Positions 9,253 to 18,356 are shown, counted from the first letter of the stretch. The stretch is 64,000 bases of DNA from Scybalenecus merdavium (GCA_018714405.1 DVNM01000028.1:1-64000); one strand, 5' to 3'. Numbers and translations: made by a program. Notes: generated by a model from the sequence alone, not told the origin.

Positions 9253-10386
9253 TTACAACCGTATATTCTGCAAAAGAACGTACAATAAAAATAAAACGAT
9301 TAAAAAACAGATATTCAATATGGTGAACAACCAAAAATAGCACTTTTTCTGCTTTGGATAGGCTTGGATCACCATTTTATAGGAAATCAGGCTGGCCATA
9401 GAGGCGATCAAGGTGCCGAGGCCGCCGAAATTACAGCCAACGATCAATTTTTGCCACTGAGAAGTAAAGCCGGACAACAGCAAAGCAGCAGGCACATTAC
9501 TGATAACCTGGCTGACAAGAACCGAAACCACTTCCACACGGCCAGTCAAAACATCGCCCAGGAAATTTTGTACTTCTTCTATTTCCGTAAGATTTCCCAC
9601 AAAAATAAAAAAAGCAAAAAAAGTACCCAGCAAAGAATAGTCGACCGAACGAAGAACCTTTCGGTCAAAACACAGCAAAGCAACCGCTACAGCTACAGCG
9701 ATAAGCACAGACGGCAGAATTTTAAATACGCCGAAAAGGCACATCAAAAATCCCGCAATATAACAAAGCAATGTCTTTTTACTGCCTGCTTGCGCAGTGA
9801 GAGAAACGCCGGAAATGCGGGTCGGCTTTATGCACAGAATCACCGCCGTCAAACAAACACCTGCCGCCAATACATAGGGAAACATCAGCGCACAAAACGC
9901 ACCGAAACTCATTGCGGATCGATTGTACAAATAGAGATTCTGCGGATTTCCCATCGGTGTCAGCATGCTGCCCAGATTGGCCGCGATCGTCTGTAAAACG
10001 ATCTGCGGCACCACAAGGCGTTCCTGTCCGGTCATCTGAAGCAGAGTCATGCCAAAAGGCACAAACACAATCAAAGCAACATCATTTGTGATCACCATAC
10101 TGCACACAAACGGCAAAAAGACAAACACAAACACCAATGCCCGCACAGTTTGAATCTTTTTCAACAAAAAGTTGGCCGCATGGACAAAGAAATTTGCCTT
10201 TTGCAAACCTTTCACGACGGCCATCAAACTGAACAGAAGTGCAAGCGTGTTCCAGTCGATATAGGAAACGTAAGCAATGCTGGGCGGAACGAGTAAACAG
10301 GACAAAAGTGCCAAAGCAACAGAAAGGCACAAAACCGTTTCTTTTTTTAAAAAGGAAAAACATTTAGCTGCAAATTCCGATATCAT
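9253..10386 (-). CDS. SLC13/ArsB-superfamily permease (citrate-transporter-like)
   Basis: A polytopic membrane protein of 377 residues with about ten hydrophobic segments. It has the two re-entrant-type signatures of the ion-transporter superfamily: MVITNDVALIVFVPFG in the first half and NLGSMLTPMGNPQNLYLY after it. The second half carries VLVSQVISNVPAALLLSG. Members carry arsenite, dicarboxylates, Na+/H+ or other anions, and the sequence does not settle the substrate. It is single, convergent with the GH18 gene. An AT-rich segment with TATAAT (about 10417-10422) lies upstream without a clear -35. No arsenic-resistance genes lie nearby, so an arsenite role is not indicated. Confidence 0.75.
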   Translation of the reverse strand: MISEFAAKCFSFLKKETVLCLSVALALLSCLLVPPSIAYVSYIDWNTLALLFSLMAVVKGLQKANFFVHAANFLLKKIQTVRALVFVFVFLPFVCSMVITNDVALIVFVPFGMTLLQMTGQERLVVPQIVLQTIAANLGSMLTPMGNPQNLYLYNRSAMSFGAFCALMFPYVLAAGVCLTAVILCIKPTRISGVSLTAQAGSKKTLLCYIAGFLMCLFGVFKILPSVLIAVAVAVALLCFDRKVLRSVDYSLLGTFFAFFIFVGNLTEIEEVQNFLGDVLTGRVEVVSVLVSQVISNVPAALLLSGFTSQWQKLIVGCNFGGLGTLIASMASLISYKMVIQAYPKQKKCYFWLFTILNICFLIVLFLLYVLLQNIRL

Positions 10387-10501
10387 ATAACGGTACCCAT
10401 TTCATCAAAATATTATAAAAGCCATAAATGCAGTCAGCCGGCTGTTACGCAAAGGCACAAGTACGCAGCTTTTTCAAAAAGCAGATAACAGACGCGATAA
10501 A

Positions 10502-10526
10502 AAATCCCACTCTGTGAGTGGGATTT
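10502..10526 (-). terminator. Terminator of the initiator tRNA gene
   Basis: A perfect 10-bp stem (AAATCCCACT with AGTGGGATTT) with a five-base loop, followed on the minus strand by a T run. It lies about 20 bases after the tRNA 3' end. Confidence 0.8.
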
Positions 10527-10546
10527 GATCAAACCGCCAACGCGGT

Positions 10547-10622
<76 letters not shown>

Positions 10623-10662
10623 ATATGAAATTTGTGAGGAACGTTTCCTCGTTGTGGTATAT

Positions 10663-10690
10663 ATTATAGCACGAAATTTTCATTTGTCAA
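10663..10690 (-). promoter_or_regulatory. Promoter of the initiator tRNA
   Basis: On the minus strand, TTGACA (10685-10690), a 16-base spacer and TATAAT (10663-10668): both hexamers are consensus. A short palindrome GAGGAA-3-TTCCTC (10636-10650) lies in the 5' leader. Confidence 0.88.
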
Positions 10691-10691
10691 C

Positions 10692-10721
10692 AGGCAAAAA
10701 ACAATTAGGCAAAAAACAATT
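10692..10721. repeat. Perfect 15-bp tandem duplication upstream of the exporter gene
   Basis: The 15-mer AGGCAAAAAACAATT occurs twice with no gap (10692-10706 and 10707-10721). It lies between the tRNA promoter and the ThrE-type gene. A looser GTGCAAATTCATGCAAA follows. It could be a tandem regulator site or simple replication slippage. Confidence 0.8.
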
Positions 10722-10768
10722 CGTGCAAATTCATGCAAAAAGCCGGGATTTCTGCCCACAATAGAAAT

Positions 10769-11515
10769 ATGTACAAGGACATTTACGGGCAGGACGAAAA
10801 AGAATTTGACACGGCACTGGACATGGCGGCGCGTATGGTGGAATACGGCGCCGGCATTCAGCGCGCAGAAGACACGGCAACGCGGCTGCTGCACCACTTT
10901 GGGTTTCATGACATCAGCGTGTTTGCCATTGCATCCTTCGTGCTGCTTTGCGCCGAAAAAGACGGCGTGACCTACGAAAAATCAAAACGTGTAAAAAGCG
11001 GCGAACCAAACCTGGCACAGATTGAAAAAGCACACGAATACTCGCGCGCCCTTTGCAGCGGCAAAGCACAGATCAGGCCATTGCCGCAGCAGACGCCGGT
11101 TTACGGCAAAGTGCAAAAAAGCATTGCCGTTTTCGGCGGATGCGGCGCATTTGCCATATTTTTCGGTGGCAGTTTAATAGACGCCTGCCTGGCCGGTGCG
11201 ATCGTTCTGCTGTGCGAAGCGATATTCTCGAGAATCAAACCCCGGTTAAACGGTACAGCCGACATCTTTATGGAGAGTGCCTTTTGCGGCTTCTTGGCCA
11301 TTGTGCCGGCGCTTATCGGCATTCCCTGCAGCACAGACAAAATCATGATCGGCACGATCATGAACTTTATCCCCGGCATGAGCATCGGCAACGCTATGAA
11401 AGACGTGCTGCTCGGCGACACGATCACCGGTCTGCTCTCCATGGTAAACGGCATTACGACGGCTGCCGCCATTGCCTGCGGCTACAGCCTTGCCATTCTG
11501 ACGGTAAGCGGATGA
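10769..11515 (+). CDS. ThrE-type exporter, N-terminal/catalytic subunit (DUF1212 family)
   Basis: Half of a split threonine/serine-exporter-type transporter. The product has about 248 residues: a cytoplasmic N-terminal domain (DTALDMAARMVEYGAGIQRAEDT, the family hallmark, near residues 14-36) and, from about residue 115, five membrane segments including PALIGIPCSTDKIMIGTIMN. In actinobacterial ThrE both halves are fused; here the second half is the next gene, overlapping by ATGA. I placed the start at ATG 10769. An in-frame ATG at 10733 adds 12 residues, and neither has a convincing Shine-Dalgarno sequence. Substrates are inferred only from the family. Confidence 0.8.
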   Translation: MYKDIYGQDEKEFDTALDMAARMVEYGAGIQRAEDTATRLLHHFGFHDISVFAIASFVLLCAEKDGVTYEKSKRVKSGEPNLAQIEKAHEYSRALCSGKAQIRPLPQQTPVYGKVQKSIAVFGGCGAFAIFFGGSLIDACLAGAIVLLCEAIFSRIKPRLNGTADIFMESAFCGFLAIVPALIGIPCSTDKIMIGTIMNFIPGMSIGNAMKDVLLGDTITGLLSMVNGITTAAAIACGYSLAILTVSG

Positions 11516-11949
11516 ACGAAACGCTTAAAGAGATCCTGACCTGCGCACTCGGCACGATGTGCTTTGCCGTAGGCATGGACATTCCAAAGCGCTACCTGCC
11601 GGCGGTGGCGGCCGGCAGCCTGTACACCTCCATCATCAGCACATTATTGGTGCAAAACGGCGCATCCACCTTTACATCGGTCTTTCTGGCCGCCATGTTT
11701 ACAGCCCTGTTTTCGGAAACGTTTGCCCGCATTTTAAAGGTACCGTCCGTTGTGCTGCTTTTACCGATCAGCATTCCCCTGCTGCCCGGGAGCAATTTGT
11801 ACTATACGGTCTTCAATATTATTCACGCCAACCGCAGTGGCTTTTTGTTTCACTTTACCGAAACGGCTGTGACCGGATTTGCGATCGCAGCCGGCATACT
11901 GATCATTTCCGCTGTGTTCCGCCTGCTGACGCCGCCAAACGATCAGTGA
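11512..11949 (+). CDS. ThrE-type exporter, small membrane subunit (ThrE_2-like)
   Basis: A 145-residue, almost wholly hydrophobic protein with four to five membrane segments. It matches the C-terminal half of ThrE-type exporters (TALFSETFARILKVPSVVLLL, PISIPLLPGSNLYYT). The ATG overlaps the upstream TGA as ATGA, so it is translationally coupled to the larger subunit and probably forms a two-component exporter with it. Its 3' end overlaps the convergent histidine phosphatase gene by 7 bases. Confidence 0.8.
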   Translation: MNETLKEILTCALGTMCFAVGMDIPKRYLPAVAAGSLYTSIISTLLVQNGASTFTSVFLAAMFTALFSETFARILKVPSVVLLLPISIPLLPGSNLYYTVFNIIHANRSGFLFHFTETAVTGFAIAAGILIISAVFRLLTPPNDQ

Positions 11950-12656
11950 CGCGCATCATCTGCATACACCTCGCAAAACCTGGCCTGAAAAGACGGCGGC
12001 TCATGGCCGGCATAAAGGTGCGAAATGTCCGAAAACGAAAGGCAGCGAAACGCCGCGATGCCTTTTTCGCGCTCTTCTGTAACAACGGTCGTTACAGAGC
12101 TGGTGAGCGCACAGAAATTGTGCAGAAGCGGCATGGCGGAAACACCGAACAAAAGCGACAGCAGCACACATTCTACGCCAAAATGGCAGAAAAAGACAAG
12201 CGTGTCATGGTTGGGCCGGACGGCGCGAAAATACTTGCCGCAGTTTTCGTAACCATGTGTTTTTAAAAGCGCAAAAAGACCGTTTTTTACAAATTCATAT
12301 TCCTTTGTAATTCCTGCAAGGCGCATGGAGGGCGTTTTATACCAGCTGTCAGCATCGTAAAACGCCGCCTTTTTTGTCCATTCCGACGGCAGACGATCCC
12401 AACATGCCCGGGAACCGTGCGGCTTTAAATTGCTGCCGAATTCACGCAGCCAGGGCATGACCTGTGCCGAAAGGCCGGTCGCCTTTAATGTGTAAGCCGC
12501 GGTATCCTGTGCACGGCCAAGCGGTGAACAATAGATATAATCCATCTTTTCTTTCTGCAGGCGCTGCGCCAGCAATTCCGCTTCGCGGCGGCCTTTTTCT
12601 GTTAAACTGTCATGCGCATAATCCGGGTCGCCGTGGCGGATGATCAAAATTCTCAT
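11943..12656 (-). CDS. Histidine phosphatase family protein (phosphoglycerate-mutase-like)
   Basis: A 237-residue cytoplasmic phosphatase of the two-histidine superfamily. The N-terminal LIIRHGDPDY carries the phospho-accepting His8 in the RHG motif. CSPLGRAQDTA holds the phosphate-binding arginine, and FCHFGVE supplies the second histidine. The substrate cannot be read from sequence; members act on sugar phosphates, phosphoglycerate or cobalamin precursors. Start ATG 12656 has AGGGGTG upstream, and the frame extends to 12767 without support. Divergent from the DUF188 gene; its stop overlaps the convergent exporter gene by 7 bases. Confidence 0.8.
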   Translation of the reverse strand: MRILIIRHGDPDYAHDSLTEKGRREAELLAQRLQKEKMDYIYCSPLGRAQDTAAYTLKATGLSAQVMPWLREFGSNLKPHGSRACWDRLPSEWTKKAAFYDADSWYKTPSMRLAGITKEYEFVKNGLFALLKTHGYENCGKYFRAVRPNHDTLVFFCHFGVECVLLSLLFGVSAMPLLHNFCALTSSVTTVVTEEREKGIAAFRCLSFSDISHLYAGHEPPSFQARFCEVYADDARH

Positions 12657-12684
12657 AAAAACACCCCTGTTCATTATATCAGGT

Positions 12685-12713
12685 TTGTCGAATGGGTGCA
12701 AATGTGGTATATT
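12685..12713 (+). promoter_or_regulatory. Promoter of the DUF188/glycerate kinase unit
   Basis: TTGTCG (12685-12690), a 17-base spacer and TATATT (12708-12713), 16 bases before the DUF188 ATG, so the leader is only about 10 bases. Confidence 0.6.
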
Positions 12714-12729
12714 AAAAGCGGTGATAGAA

Positions 12730-13176
12730 ATGAAATTGCTGATCGACGCCGATGCCTGCCCGGTCATTCACGAAGCAGAGGCGCTGGCCGCTGCTTTTCA
12801 AACAGAGTGTATTTTGTTTTGCGACAGCGCACACGACTTTACAAATCATCCGTCTGAAATCGTTACAACAGCACAGGGTGCAGACAGCGCCGACTTTGCG
12901 CTGGTCAACCGTACGGCCCACGGCGACATTGTGATCACGCAGGACCGCGGCCTGGCCGCCATGGCCCTGGCAAAAGGAGCCCGTGTACTGGACCAGAACG
13001 GACTGGAGATCACCGACCGAAACATTGCCTTTTTGCTGGAAACACGCAGCTTTTCCAAAAAACTGCGCCGAAGCGGCCAGCACCTGAAAGGGCCAAAAAA
13101 GCGTACCCGTCAAAACGATTTGGACTTTACCGAAGCACTGGAGAAGATGCTTTATGAAAATACTCATTCTGCCTGA
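12730..13176 (+). CDS. YaiI/YqxD family DUF188 protein
   Basis: A 148-residue protein of the widespread YaiI/YqxD family, which has a PIN-like fold and no settled function. The start LLIDADACPV is the family hallmark. The middle has DIVITQDRGLAAMALAKGA, and the C-terminus is basic. The annotated start is ATG 12730. The open frame extends back to 12640, but that would begin upstream of the promoter. The gene overlaps the glycerate kinase by 23 bases, so the two are probably cotranscribed. A nuclease role is suggested by the fold only. Confidence 0.82.
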   Translation: MKLLIDADACPVIHEAEALAAAFQTECILFCDSAHDFTNHPSEIVTTAQGADSADFALVNRTAHGDIVITQDRGLAAMALAKGARVLDQNGLEITDRNIAFLLETRSFSKKLRRSGQHLKGPKKRTRQNDLDFTEALEKMLYENTHSA

Positions 13177-14245
13177 CAGCTTTAAAGGCACTTTAACCGC
13201 CAGAGAGGCCGGCGAAGCCATGCGCCGCGGCGCTGAGGCCTGCGGACACAGCGCACAAGTGATTCCCCTGTCGGACGGCGGAGAAGGTTTTTGCAACTGC
13301 TATGCCGCCCTTTGTACCTGTGAAAAAGTGGAAGTGCAGACACTGGGAACGTATTTACAACCTGTAAATACATATTACTGCAAAAACGGCGACACCGCCG
13401 TGATCGAAAGTGCCGCTGCCAGCGGCCTTTGCAGCCGGCGGGACGTTTTAAACGCCACCTCTTACGGCACCGGCACGCTGATCGCGCACGCGGTAAAAAA
13501 CGGCTGTCAAAAAATCGTGCTGGGCCTTGGCGGCACCGGCTGCAGCGACGGCGGGATCGGCGCGCTCTACGCACTGGGCGTGCGCTTTTTCGCAGAGGAC
13601 ATGCCGTACGGCATACCCAAAGGCTGCGATATGGAGCTTGCCGATTCATTCTGCACCGACGGTGTTTTGCCGCAGCTGCAAAGCGTACAGTTTCTTTATG
13701 CCACCGACGTAACAGCTCCCTACTGCGGCAGACTTGGCGCAGCATATGTTTTTGCACCGCAAAAAGGCGCCACGCACGCACAGGCGGAAAAACTGGACAA
13801 CGGGCTTTTTCACCTGGCATCGCTTTTGAAACAGCAAACAGGCAAGGATGTAAAAGACCTGCCCGGCGCCGGTGCGGCCGGCGGGCTTTGCGGCGGCCTT
13901 TGGGCCCTGTTCGGCGGAGAAATACAAAGCGGATTTGACTTTTTATGCCGTCAGGCCGATTTGCCGGAAAAAATCCGCGCAAGCGACCTGGTGGTGACCG
14001 GCGAGGGCAAAACGGACGCACAGACGCGCATGGGCAAACTGCCCTGGCGCGTGTGGCAGCTTTGCCAAAAGGCCAAAACGCCCTGCTGGCTGCTTTCCGG
14101 CCAAATAGAGGGAGAACCGTTCGGCGACCGCGCCGCCGCGCTGTGCGCGCCGGGCGGTGACAGCGCATACACCACCACGCACGCGGCGGCATGTCTGGAA
14201 AATAAAATGATAAAATTATTGCAATCAATGCCAAATTTGTTATAA
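13154..14245 (+). CDS. Glycerate kinase (GlxK/GarK type)
   Basis: Phosphorylates D-glycerate with ATP and feeds it to lower glycolysis. 363 residues, slightly short of the usual 375-380. Family motifs: the opening ILPDSFKGTLTAREA, then PLSDGGEGF, the mid segment GLGGTGCSDGGIGAL, and the acidic loop VTGEGKTDAQT near the C-terminus. It starts inside the DUF188 gene and ends with the promoter of the following HD gene overlapping its last codons. Whether it makes 2- or 3-phosphoglycerate is not visible. Confidence 0.88.
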   Translation: MKILILPDSFKGTLTAREAGEAMRRGAEACGHSAQVIPLSDGGEGFCNCYAALCTCEKVEVQTLGTYLQPVNTYYCKNGDTAVIESAAASGLCSRRDVLNATSYGTGTLIAHAVKNGCQKIVLGLGGTGCSDGGIGALYALGVRFFAEDMPYGIPKGCDMELADSFCTDGVLPQLQSVQFLYATDVTAPYCGRLGAAYVFAPQKGATHAQAEKLDNGLFHLASLLKQQTGKDVKDLPGAGAAGGLCGGLWALFGGEIQSGFDFLCRQADLPEKIRASDLVVTGEGKTDAQTRMGKLPWRVWQLCQKAKTPCWLLSGQIEGEPFGDRAAALCAPGGDSAYTTTHAAACLENKMIKLLQSMPNLL

Positions 14246-14246
14246 T
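14219..14246 (+). promoter_or_regulatory. Promoter of the HD-domain gene inside the glycerate kinase 3' end
   Basis: TTGCAA (14219-14224), a 16-base spacer and TATAAT (14241-14246). The -10 overlaps the glycerate kinase stop codon, so the HD gene can be expressed separately. Confidence 0.6.
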
Positions 14247-14302
14247 GAATGGTAAAGAAAAAGCGGCTGCACACACAACCGGGCCGCAAAGGAAGCGGTA
14301 GC

Positions 14303-14812
14303 ATGAGCCAAAAGCTGCTGGACACACTTGCCGAAGAAATGATGCTTTACGATTTCGGCGACGCCAGGCGCACTTTTCACTTTATTCAGGTACATGACCT
14401 GGCAAGGCGCATTGCTCTTGGTGAAAACGTGCCAAGCGATATACAGTTTATCACCGAAGCGGCTGCCCTGGTGCACGACATCGGCATTCACAACTGCGAG
14501 AAAAAATACGGCGCCTGCCCCGGTCCCCTGCAGGAAAGAGAGGGTCCGCCCGAAGCAGAAAAAATACTGCGGCGCCTGGGCTTTTCTGAAGCACAGACCA
14601 GCCGTATCTGTGAGCTTGTCGGCCGGCACCACACCTATCAAAATGTAGACAGTATGGATTTGCAGATTTTGATTGAGGCTGATTTTCTGGTCAATCTGCA
14701 TGAAGACGGCTGCAGCAAAAATGCAGTGCACACGGCCTATGACAAACACTTTAAAACGAAGACCGGCCGGCGGCTGTGCCGCACGATCTACGGGCTGGAT
14801 GAAAAGGCCTGA
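14303..14812 (+). CDS. HD-domain predicted phosphohydrolase
   Basis: A 169-residue single-domain HD protein. The metal-site residues are visible: His31 (VHDLAR), the HD pair His58-Asp59 (LVHDIGIH), a conserved GRHHTYQN and an aspartate in EADFLVNL. Such small HD proteins are nucleotide or sugar phosphohydrolases; the substrate is unknown. Start ATG 14303 has GGAAGCGG upstream. An in-frame ATG at 14249 would lie directly after the promoter and is less likely. No link to the flanking genes is evident beyond order. Confidence 0.75.
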   Translation: MSQKLLDTLAEEMMLYDFGDARRTFHFIQVHDLARRIALGENVPSDIQFITEAAALVHDIGIHNCEKKYGACPGPLQEREGPPEAEKILRRLGFSEAQTSRICELVGRHHTYQNVDSMDLQILIEADFLVNLHEDGCSKNAVHTAYDKHFKTKTGRRLCRTIYGLDEKA

Positions 14813-14868
14813 AAAGCTTTGTTATAATGTAATTATAAAAAATTAAAATAAAGAAAGAGGAAAGAAAT

Positions 14869-15087
14869 ATGAAAGTCAGACTTCCGAAGCACAGAGAATT
14901 TTTAATCAAATTTGAAAATGGCTACGACAAGCAGGACGAGGCCTGGGCGGCGCTCAACCAGATCGTAAAAGACTACTCGAAAGACGGCAAATCCATCTAC
15001 AGCGAAACTTTTATTGAAGACAACGAAGAAAAAGTGAAAGAACTGCAAAAGCAGTACGAATTTACATACGAGATCATCGAGAAGTGA
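14869..15087 (+). CDS. 72-residue protein of unknown function, coupled to the alpha-mannosidase gene
   Basis: A soluble, highly charged protein (many Lys, Glu, Asp) without a signal peptide or membrane segment. Predicted mostly helical from the pattern, with a likely short coiled stretch in NEEKVKELQKQYEF. I do not recognise a family. AGAGGAAAG gives a good ribosome-binding site, and a TATAAT sits at 14823-14828 with only a weak -35. Its stop overlaps a GTG of the alpha-mannosidase frame (GTGA), so the two are translationally coupled or nearly so. Codon use matches the neighbours, which supports a real gene. Confidence 0.65.
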   Translation: MKVRLPKHREFLIKFENGYDKQDEAWAALNQIVKDYSKDGKSIYSETFIEDNEEKVKELQKQYEFTYEIIEK

Positions 15088-18000
15088 GCACCATGCAGGA
15101 CACAAGACTTTACGCGATGGCAACAGCGCACCTGGACACAGTCTGGCGCTGGAGCCTGAAAAAAACGATAGAGGACTACCTTTTAGACACGGTCGCCAAA
15201 AACTTAAATCTGCTTGAAAACTACCCGGAATACACCTTCAACTTTGAAGGTGCGTTTCGCTACGCGCTGATCGAGGAATACTACCCTGACCTTTTCAAAA
15301 AGATACAGGGTTATGTAAAAGAGGGGCGCTGGCACCCGACCGGCGCGGAATACGAAAACGGCGACGTCAACATTCCCTCGCCCGAGGCGCTGATTCGCAA
15401 CATCCTTTACGGCAACCGCTATTTTGAAGAAAAGTTCGGCGCAAAAAGCCGCGACATCTTTTTGCCCGACTGCTTTGGCTTTGGCAAAGCGCTGCCGAGC
15501 GTGATGGCGCACACCGGGCTCAGGGGTTTTACGACGCAAAAGCTTTCCTGGGGATGCAGCGTGCCGCTGCCGTTTGACCTTGGCATTTGGAAAGGCACCG
15601 ACGCCAGCTGCGTCTATACCACACTGGACGCCAAAAGCTACCGCTCCAAATTTGAAAACATCCAGACCGACGAGCAGGTCTATGACAAAATTGCCGCCAA
15701 TTATAACCAAAGCGGCATTCCGTTTGCCCTTTACCTGTACGGCACGGGCGATGTCGGCGGCGCGCCGGACGAAAAATCGGTTTGGACTGTTTGCGACGAA
15801 GTGAAAAACGCTTCGCACCACCCGATCCAAGTCATCAGCGCAACACCCGACAGATTCTATAATGACATTGACGCCCTGCCCGAGCAGGAAAAAGCCAAGC
15901 TGCCCGTTTACGACGGTGAATTGCTGATGACCAGCCACGGCGCCGGCAGCTACACCTCGCGCACCATGTCCAAGCGCCTGAACCGCCAATGCGAAACAGC
16001 GGCAGATGTGACCGAGGCTTCGCTGGTGCTCGCGCAGCAGCTTTGCGGCCATACCTACCCGCAAAAGACCATGGAAAAAGCGTGGAAGAAAGTCATTCAG
16101 CACCAGTTTCACGACGACATTACAGGCACGTCCAACATGGATGTATATAACGCCGCGCACAGCGATTATTTCACAGCACTGAACTTGATGCACACAGAGC
16201 TTTGCGCTTCGGCAAAAGCCGTGGGCGAAGCGCTCGACACATCGTTTTGCCCCGAAGCGGCGCTGATCGTCTTTAACCCCACGCAGTACACCCGCTTTGA
16301 CAGCATTGAAGCGACGGTGCGCCTGAAACACAACGCCAAATATGTAAAGATCACGAACAGCCGCGGTGAAGAGCAGCTTTCACAGGTCGTCTTCAAATCC
16401 GGCAAAACGTTCCGGGTCGTATTCAGCGCCGAACTGGCGCCGCTTTCCTACACGGTGTTCAGCGCCGAGCCGAGCGACACGCCCTGCCGCCTGAAAAGCG
16501 ACCTGAAAATGGACGCACACCGCCTGGAGAACGAAAACTACCTGGTGCGCTTCAACAAAAACGGCGACATCGGCAGCATTTTTGACAAACGCCTGCAAAA
16601 AGAACTGCTCCAAAAGCCCATCAAGCTGGCGCTGATGCACGACACCGGGTCTCTTGCCTACCCTGCCTGGGAAATGCGCAAGGAGGACATTGACCGCGCG
16701 CCCTACGCCTACGCCAACACGCCCACATTCGAGATCCTGGAAAAAGGGCCGTCGCGCATTGCCCTGCGCGTGACCCGCGGTGCCGACCTTTCCACAAAAA
16801 TCACGCAGGTGATCTCCCTTTCCAGCCGCAGCCCGGTTCTGCGTGTGGAAAACGAAGTGGACTGGCAGTCACGCCGCAGTATGCTGAAAGCAGAATTCCG
16901 CTTTACAGCCGAAAACAAAACCGCAACTTATGATTTGGGGCTCGGCACCATCCAGCGCCGGACGAACACCGACACACTTTATGAAGTGCCGGCGCAGAAA
17001 TGGGCCGACCTGACGGACAGCAGCGGCGCATTTGGCGTCAGCGTATTTTCCGATTCCAAATACGGCTGGGACAAACCAGACAGCTCAACCCTGCGCCTGA
17101 CCTGTATACATACGCCGGCCGGTGCATTCATTAAAGAAGCCAGGCAGGATCTGCAGGACATTGGCCGCAATCTGTTCGGTTTTGGCATTTATGCGCACGC
17201 ACACGGCTTTGAAAGTCAAACGCAGATGTATGCAGAGCTGTTTAGCAAAAAGCCGATCGCCTTTCAGACCAGTTCCCAAACAAAGGGATGCGGACGCGAC
17301 TGCTTCAGCCTGCTGACCATTTCAGACAACGACGTACTGCTGCGCGCCGTAAAACGCAGTGAAGACGGCAAAGGCATTGTGATCCGCCTGAACGAAGGCG
17401 TTGACCGCACACACAAACGTGTAAAACTGCAGCTTGCCTGCCCGGTCAAAGCCGCCTATGAAACGAACGCAGCGGAAGAGGACGCGCAGGAAATGCAGGT
17501 GTCCGGCAACGCACTTTGCTTCGACATAGCGCCTTACGACCTGAAGACCTTTTACATCGTTCCCGGCAAGCCGGAAAAAGCCGCGCGCAAAGAGAAAGCG
17601 GTTTGTCTGAAACTGCCCTACAACGCAGACGGCGTGACTTCCAACGCGCAGCGCAAGCGTGCCATTTTGGCTGCCAGCGGCTGTACGCTGCCGTACGAAC
17701 TGTTCCCGAAAGAGATCTGCTGCGGCGGCATCCCGTTCACCCTGGCTGACAGAGACAGCCTGCGCACTGCACTGATCCCGACCGGGCAGGTGCTTGACCT
17801 GCCGGCCGAGGCAACGGCCGTTTATCTGCTGGCGGCCGGCGTTGCAGGCGACCGTACGCTGACCTTCAAAACCGGCAACGTGGAAAAGACTTGCACGATC
17901 CACGACGCATTTGCGCCGATTGGTCAGTGGGATATGGAGGGCCTGCAGCAAAAGGCCAAGGTCAAAGACGTGGTCGTGGGTCTTGAATTTACGCACACGC

Positions 18001-18356
18001 ACCACCCGCTGGACGACCATTTTGACGGGCAGGCACGTTTTTACGTTTACCGCCTGGAAACACACGGCGCTGCAACACTGACGCTGCCTGAAAACGGGCG
18101 CACCGTTATTTTGGCCGCAACCGCCGTAAAAGAAAATTCCCGCCTGCTGCCGGGCAGCTTTTATGCGGACAGACCGGACGAAGATTACCAGCCGCCGGAA
18201 ATCGCGCCGGGCGAAAAACTGATCGGTGCGCTGGACGCTGTGACCATTCGTGCCGGCAAGATCCAGGACCAGACAAACGGCGGCAAAGGCCAGGGCTTCA
18301 AACGCAACAACCCCATTACAAACATCATCCGCTCCTATACCAAAAGCGAATGGTAA
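15084..18356 (+). CDS. Alpha-mannosidase, glycoside hydrolase family 38
   Basis: Removes alpha-linked mannose from oligosaccharides, such as trimmed N-glycans. No signal peptide, so it works in the cytoplasm on imported sugars. About 1090 residues, normal for GH38. The catalytic zinc site starts with AHLDTVW (His16, Asp18), and the nucleophile aspartate is in FLPDCFGFGK (Asp129). HQFHDDITGT near residue 355 gives the second zinc His/Asp group. Beta-sandwich domains fill the C-terminal two thirds. The frame opens at GTG 15084, overlapping the upstream stop; ATG 15093 is an equally possible start. A terminator follows at 18400-18444. Confidence 0.9.
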   Translation: MSTMQDTRLYAMATAHLDTVWRWSLKKTIEDYLLDTVAKNLNLLENYPEYTFNFEGAFRYALIEEYYPDLFKKIQGYVKEGRWHPTGAEYENGDVNIPSPEALIRNILYGNRYFEEKFGAKSRDIFLPDCFGFGKALPSVMAHTGLRGFTTQKLSWGCSVPLPFDLGIWKGTDASCVYTTLDAKSYRSKFENIQTDEQVYDKIAANYNQSGIPFALYLYGTGDVGGAPDEKSVWTVCDEVKNASHHPIQVISATPDRFYNDIDALPEQEKAKLPVYDGELLMTSHGAGSYTSRTMSKRLNRQCETAADVTEASLVLAQQLCGHTYPQKTMEKAWKKVIQHQFHDDITGTSNMDVYNAAHSDYFTALNLMHTELCASAKAVGEALDTSFCPEAALIVFNPTQYTRFDSIEATVRLKHNAKYVKITNSRGEEQLSQVVFKSGKTFRVVFSAELAPLSYTVFSAEPSDTPCRLKSDLKMDAHRLENENYLVRFNKNGDIGSIFDKRLQKELLQKPIKLALMHDTGSLAYPAWEMRKEDIDRAPYAYANTPTFEILEKGPSRIALRVTRGADLSTKITQVISLSSRSPVLRVENEVDWQSRRSMLKAEFRFTAENKTATYDLGLGTIQRRTNTDTLYEVPAQKWADLTDSSGAFGVSVFSDSKYGWDKPDSSTLRLTCIHTPAGAFIKEARQDLQDIGRNLFGFGIYAHAHGFESQTQMYAELFSKKPIAFQTSSQTKGCGRDCFSLLTISDNDVLLRAVKRSEDGKGIVIRLNEGVDRTHKRVKLQLACPVKAAYETNAAEEDAQEMQVSGNALCFDIAPYDLKTFYIVPGKPEKAARKEKAVCLKLPYNADGVTSNAQRKRAILAASGCTLPYELFPKEICCGGIPFTLADRDSLRTALIPTGQVLDLPAEATAVYLLAAGVAGDRTLTFKTGNVEKTCTIHDAFAPIGQWDMEGLQQKAKVKDVVVGLEFTHTHHPLDDHFDGQARFYVYRLETHGAATLTLPENGRTVILAATAVKENSRLLPGSFYADRPDEDYQPPEIAPGEKLIGALDAVTIRAGKIQDQTNGGKGQGFKRNNPITNIIRSYTKSEW

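Noticed and set aside
9253..10386. Arsenite efflux pump ArsB
   Set aside because: The superfamily fits, but no arsR, arsC or arsA neighbour and no ArsB-specific motif was seen, so only a general permease call is justified.
13182..14327. 381-codon minus-strand frame opposite glycerate kinase
   Set aside because: Arg/Cys-rich low-quality translation typical of an antisense frame; glycerate kinase motifs are clear on the plus strand.
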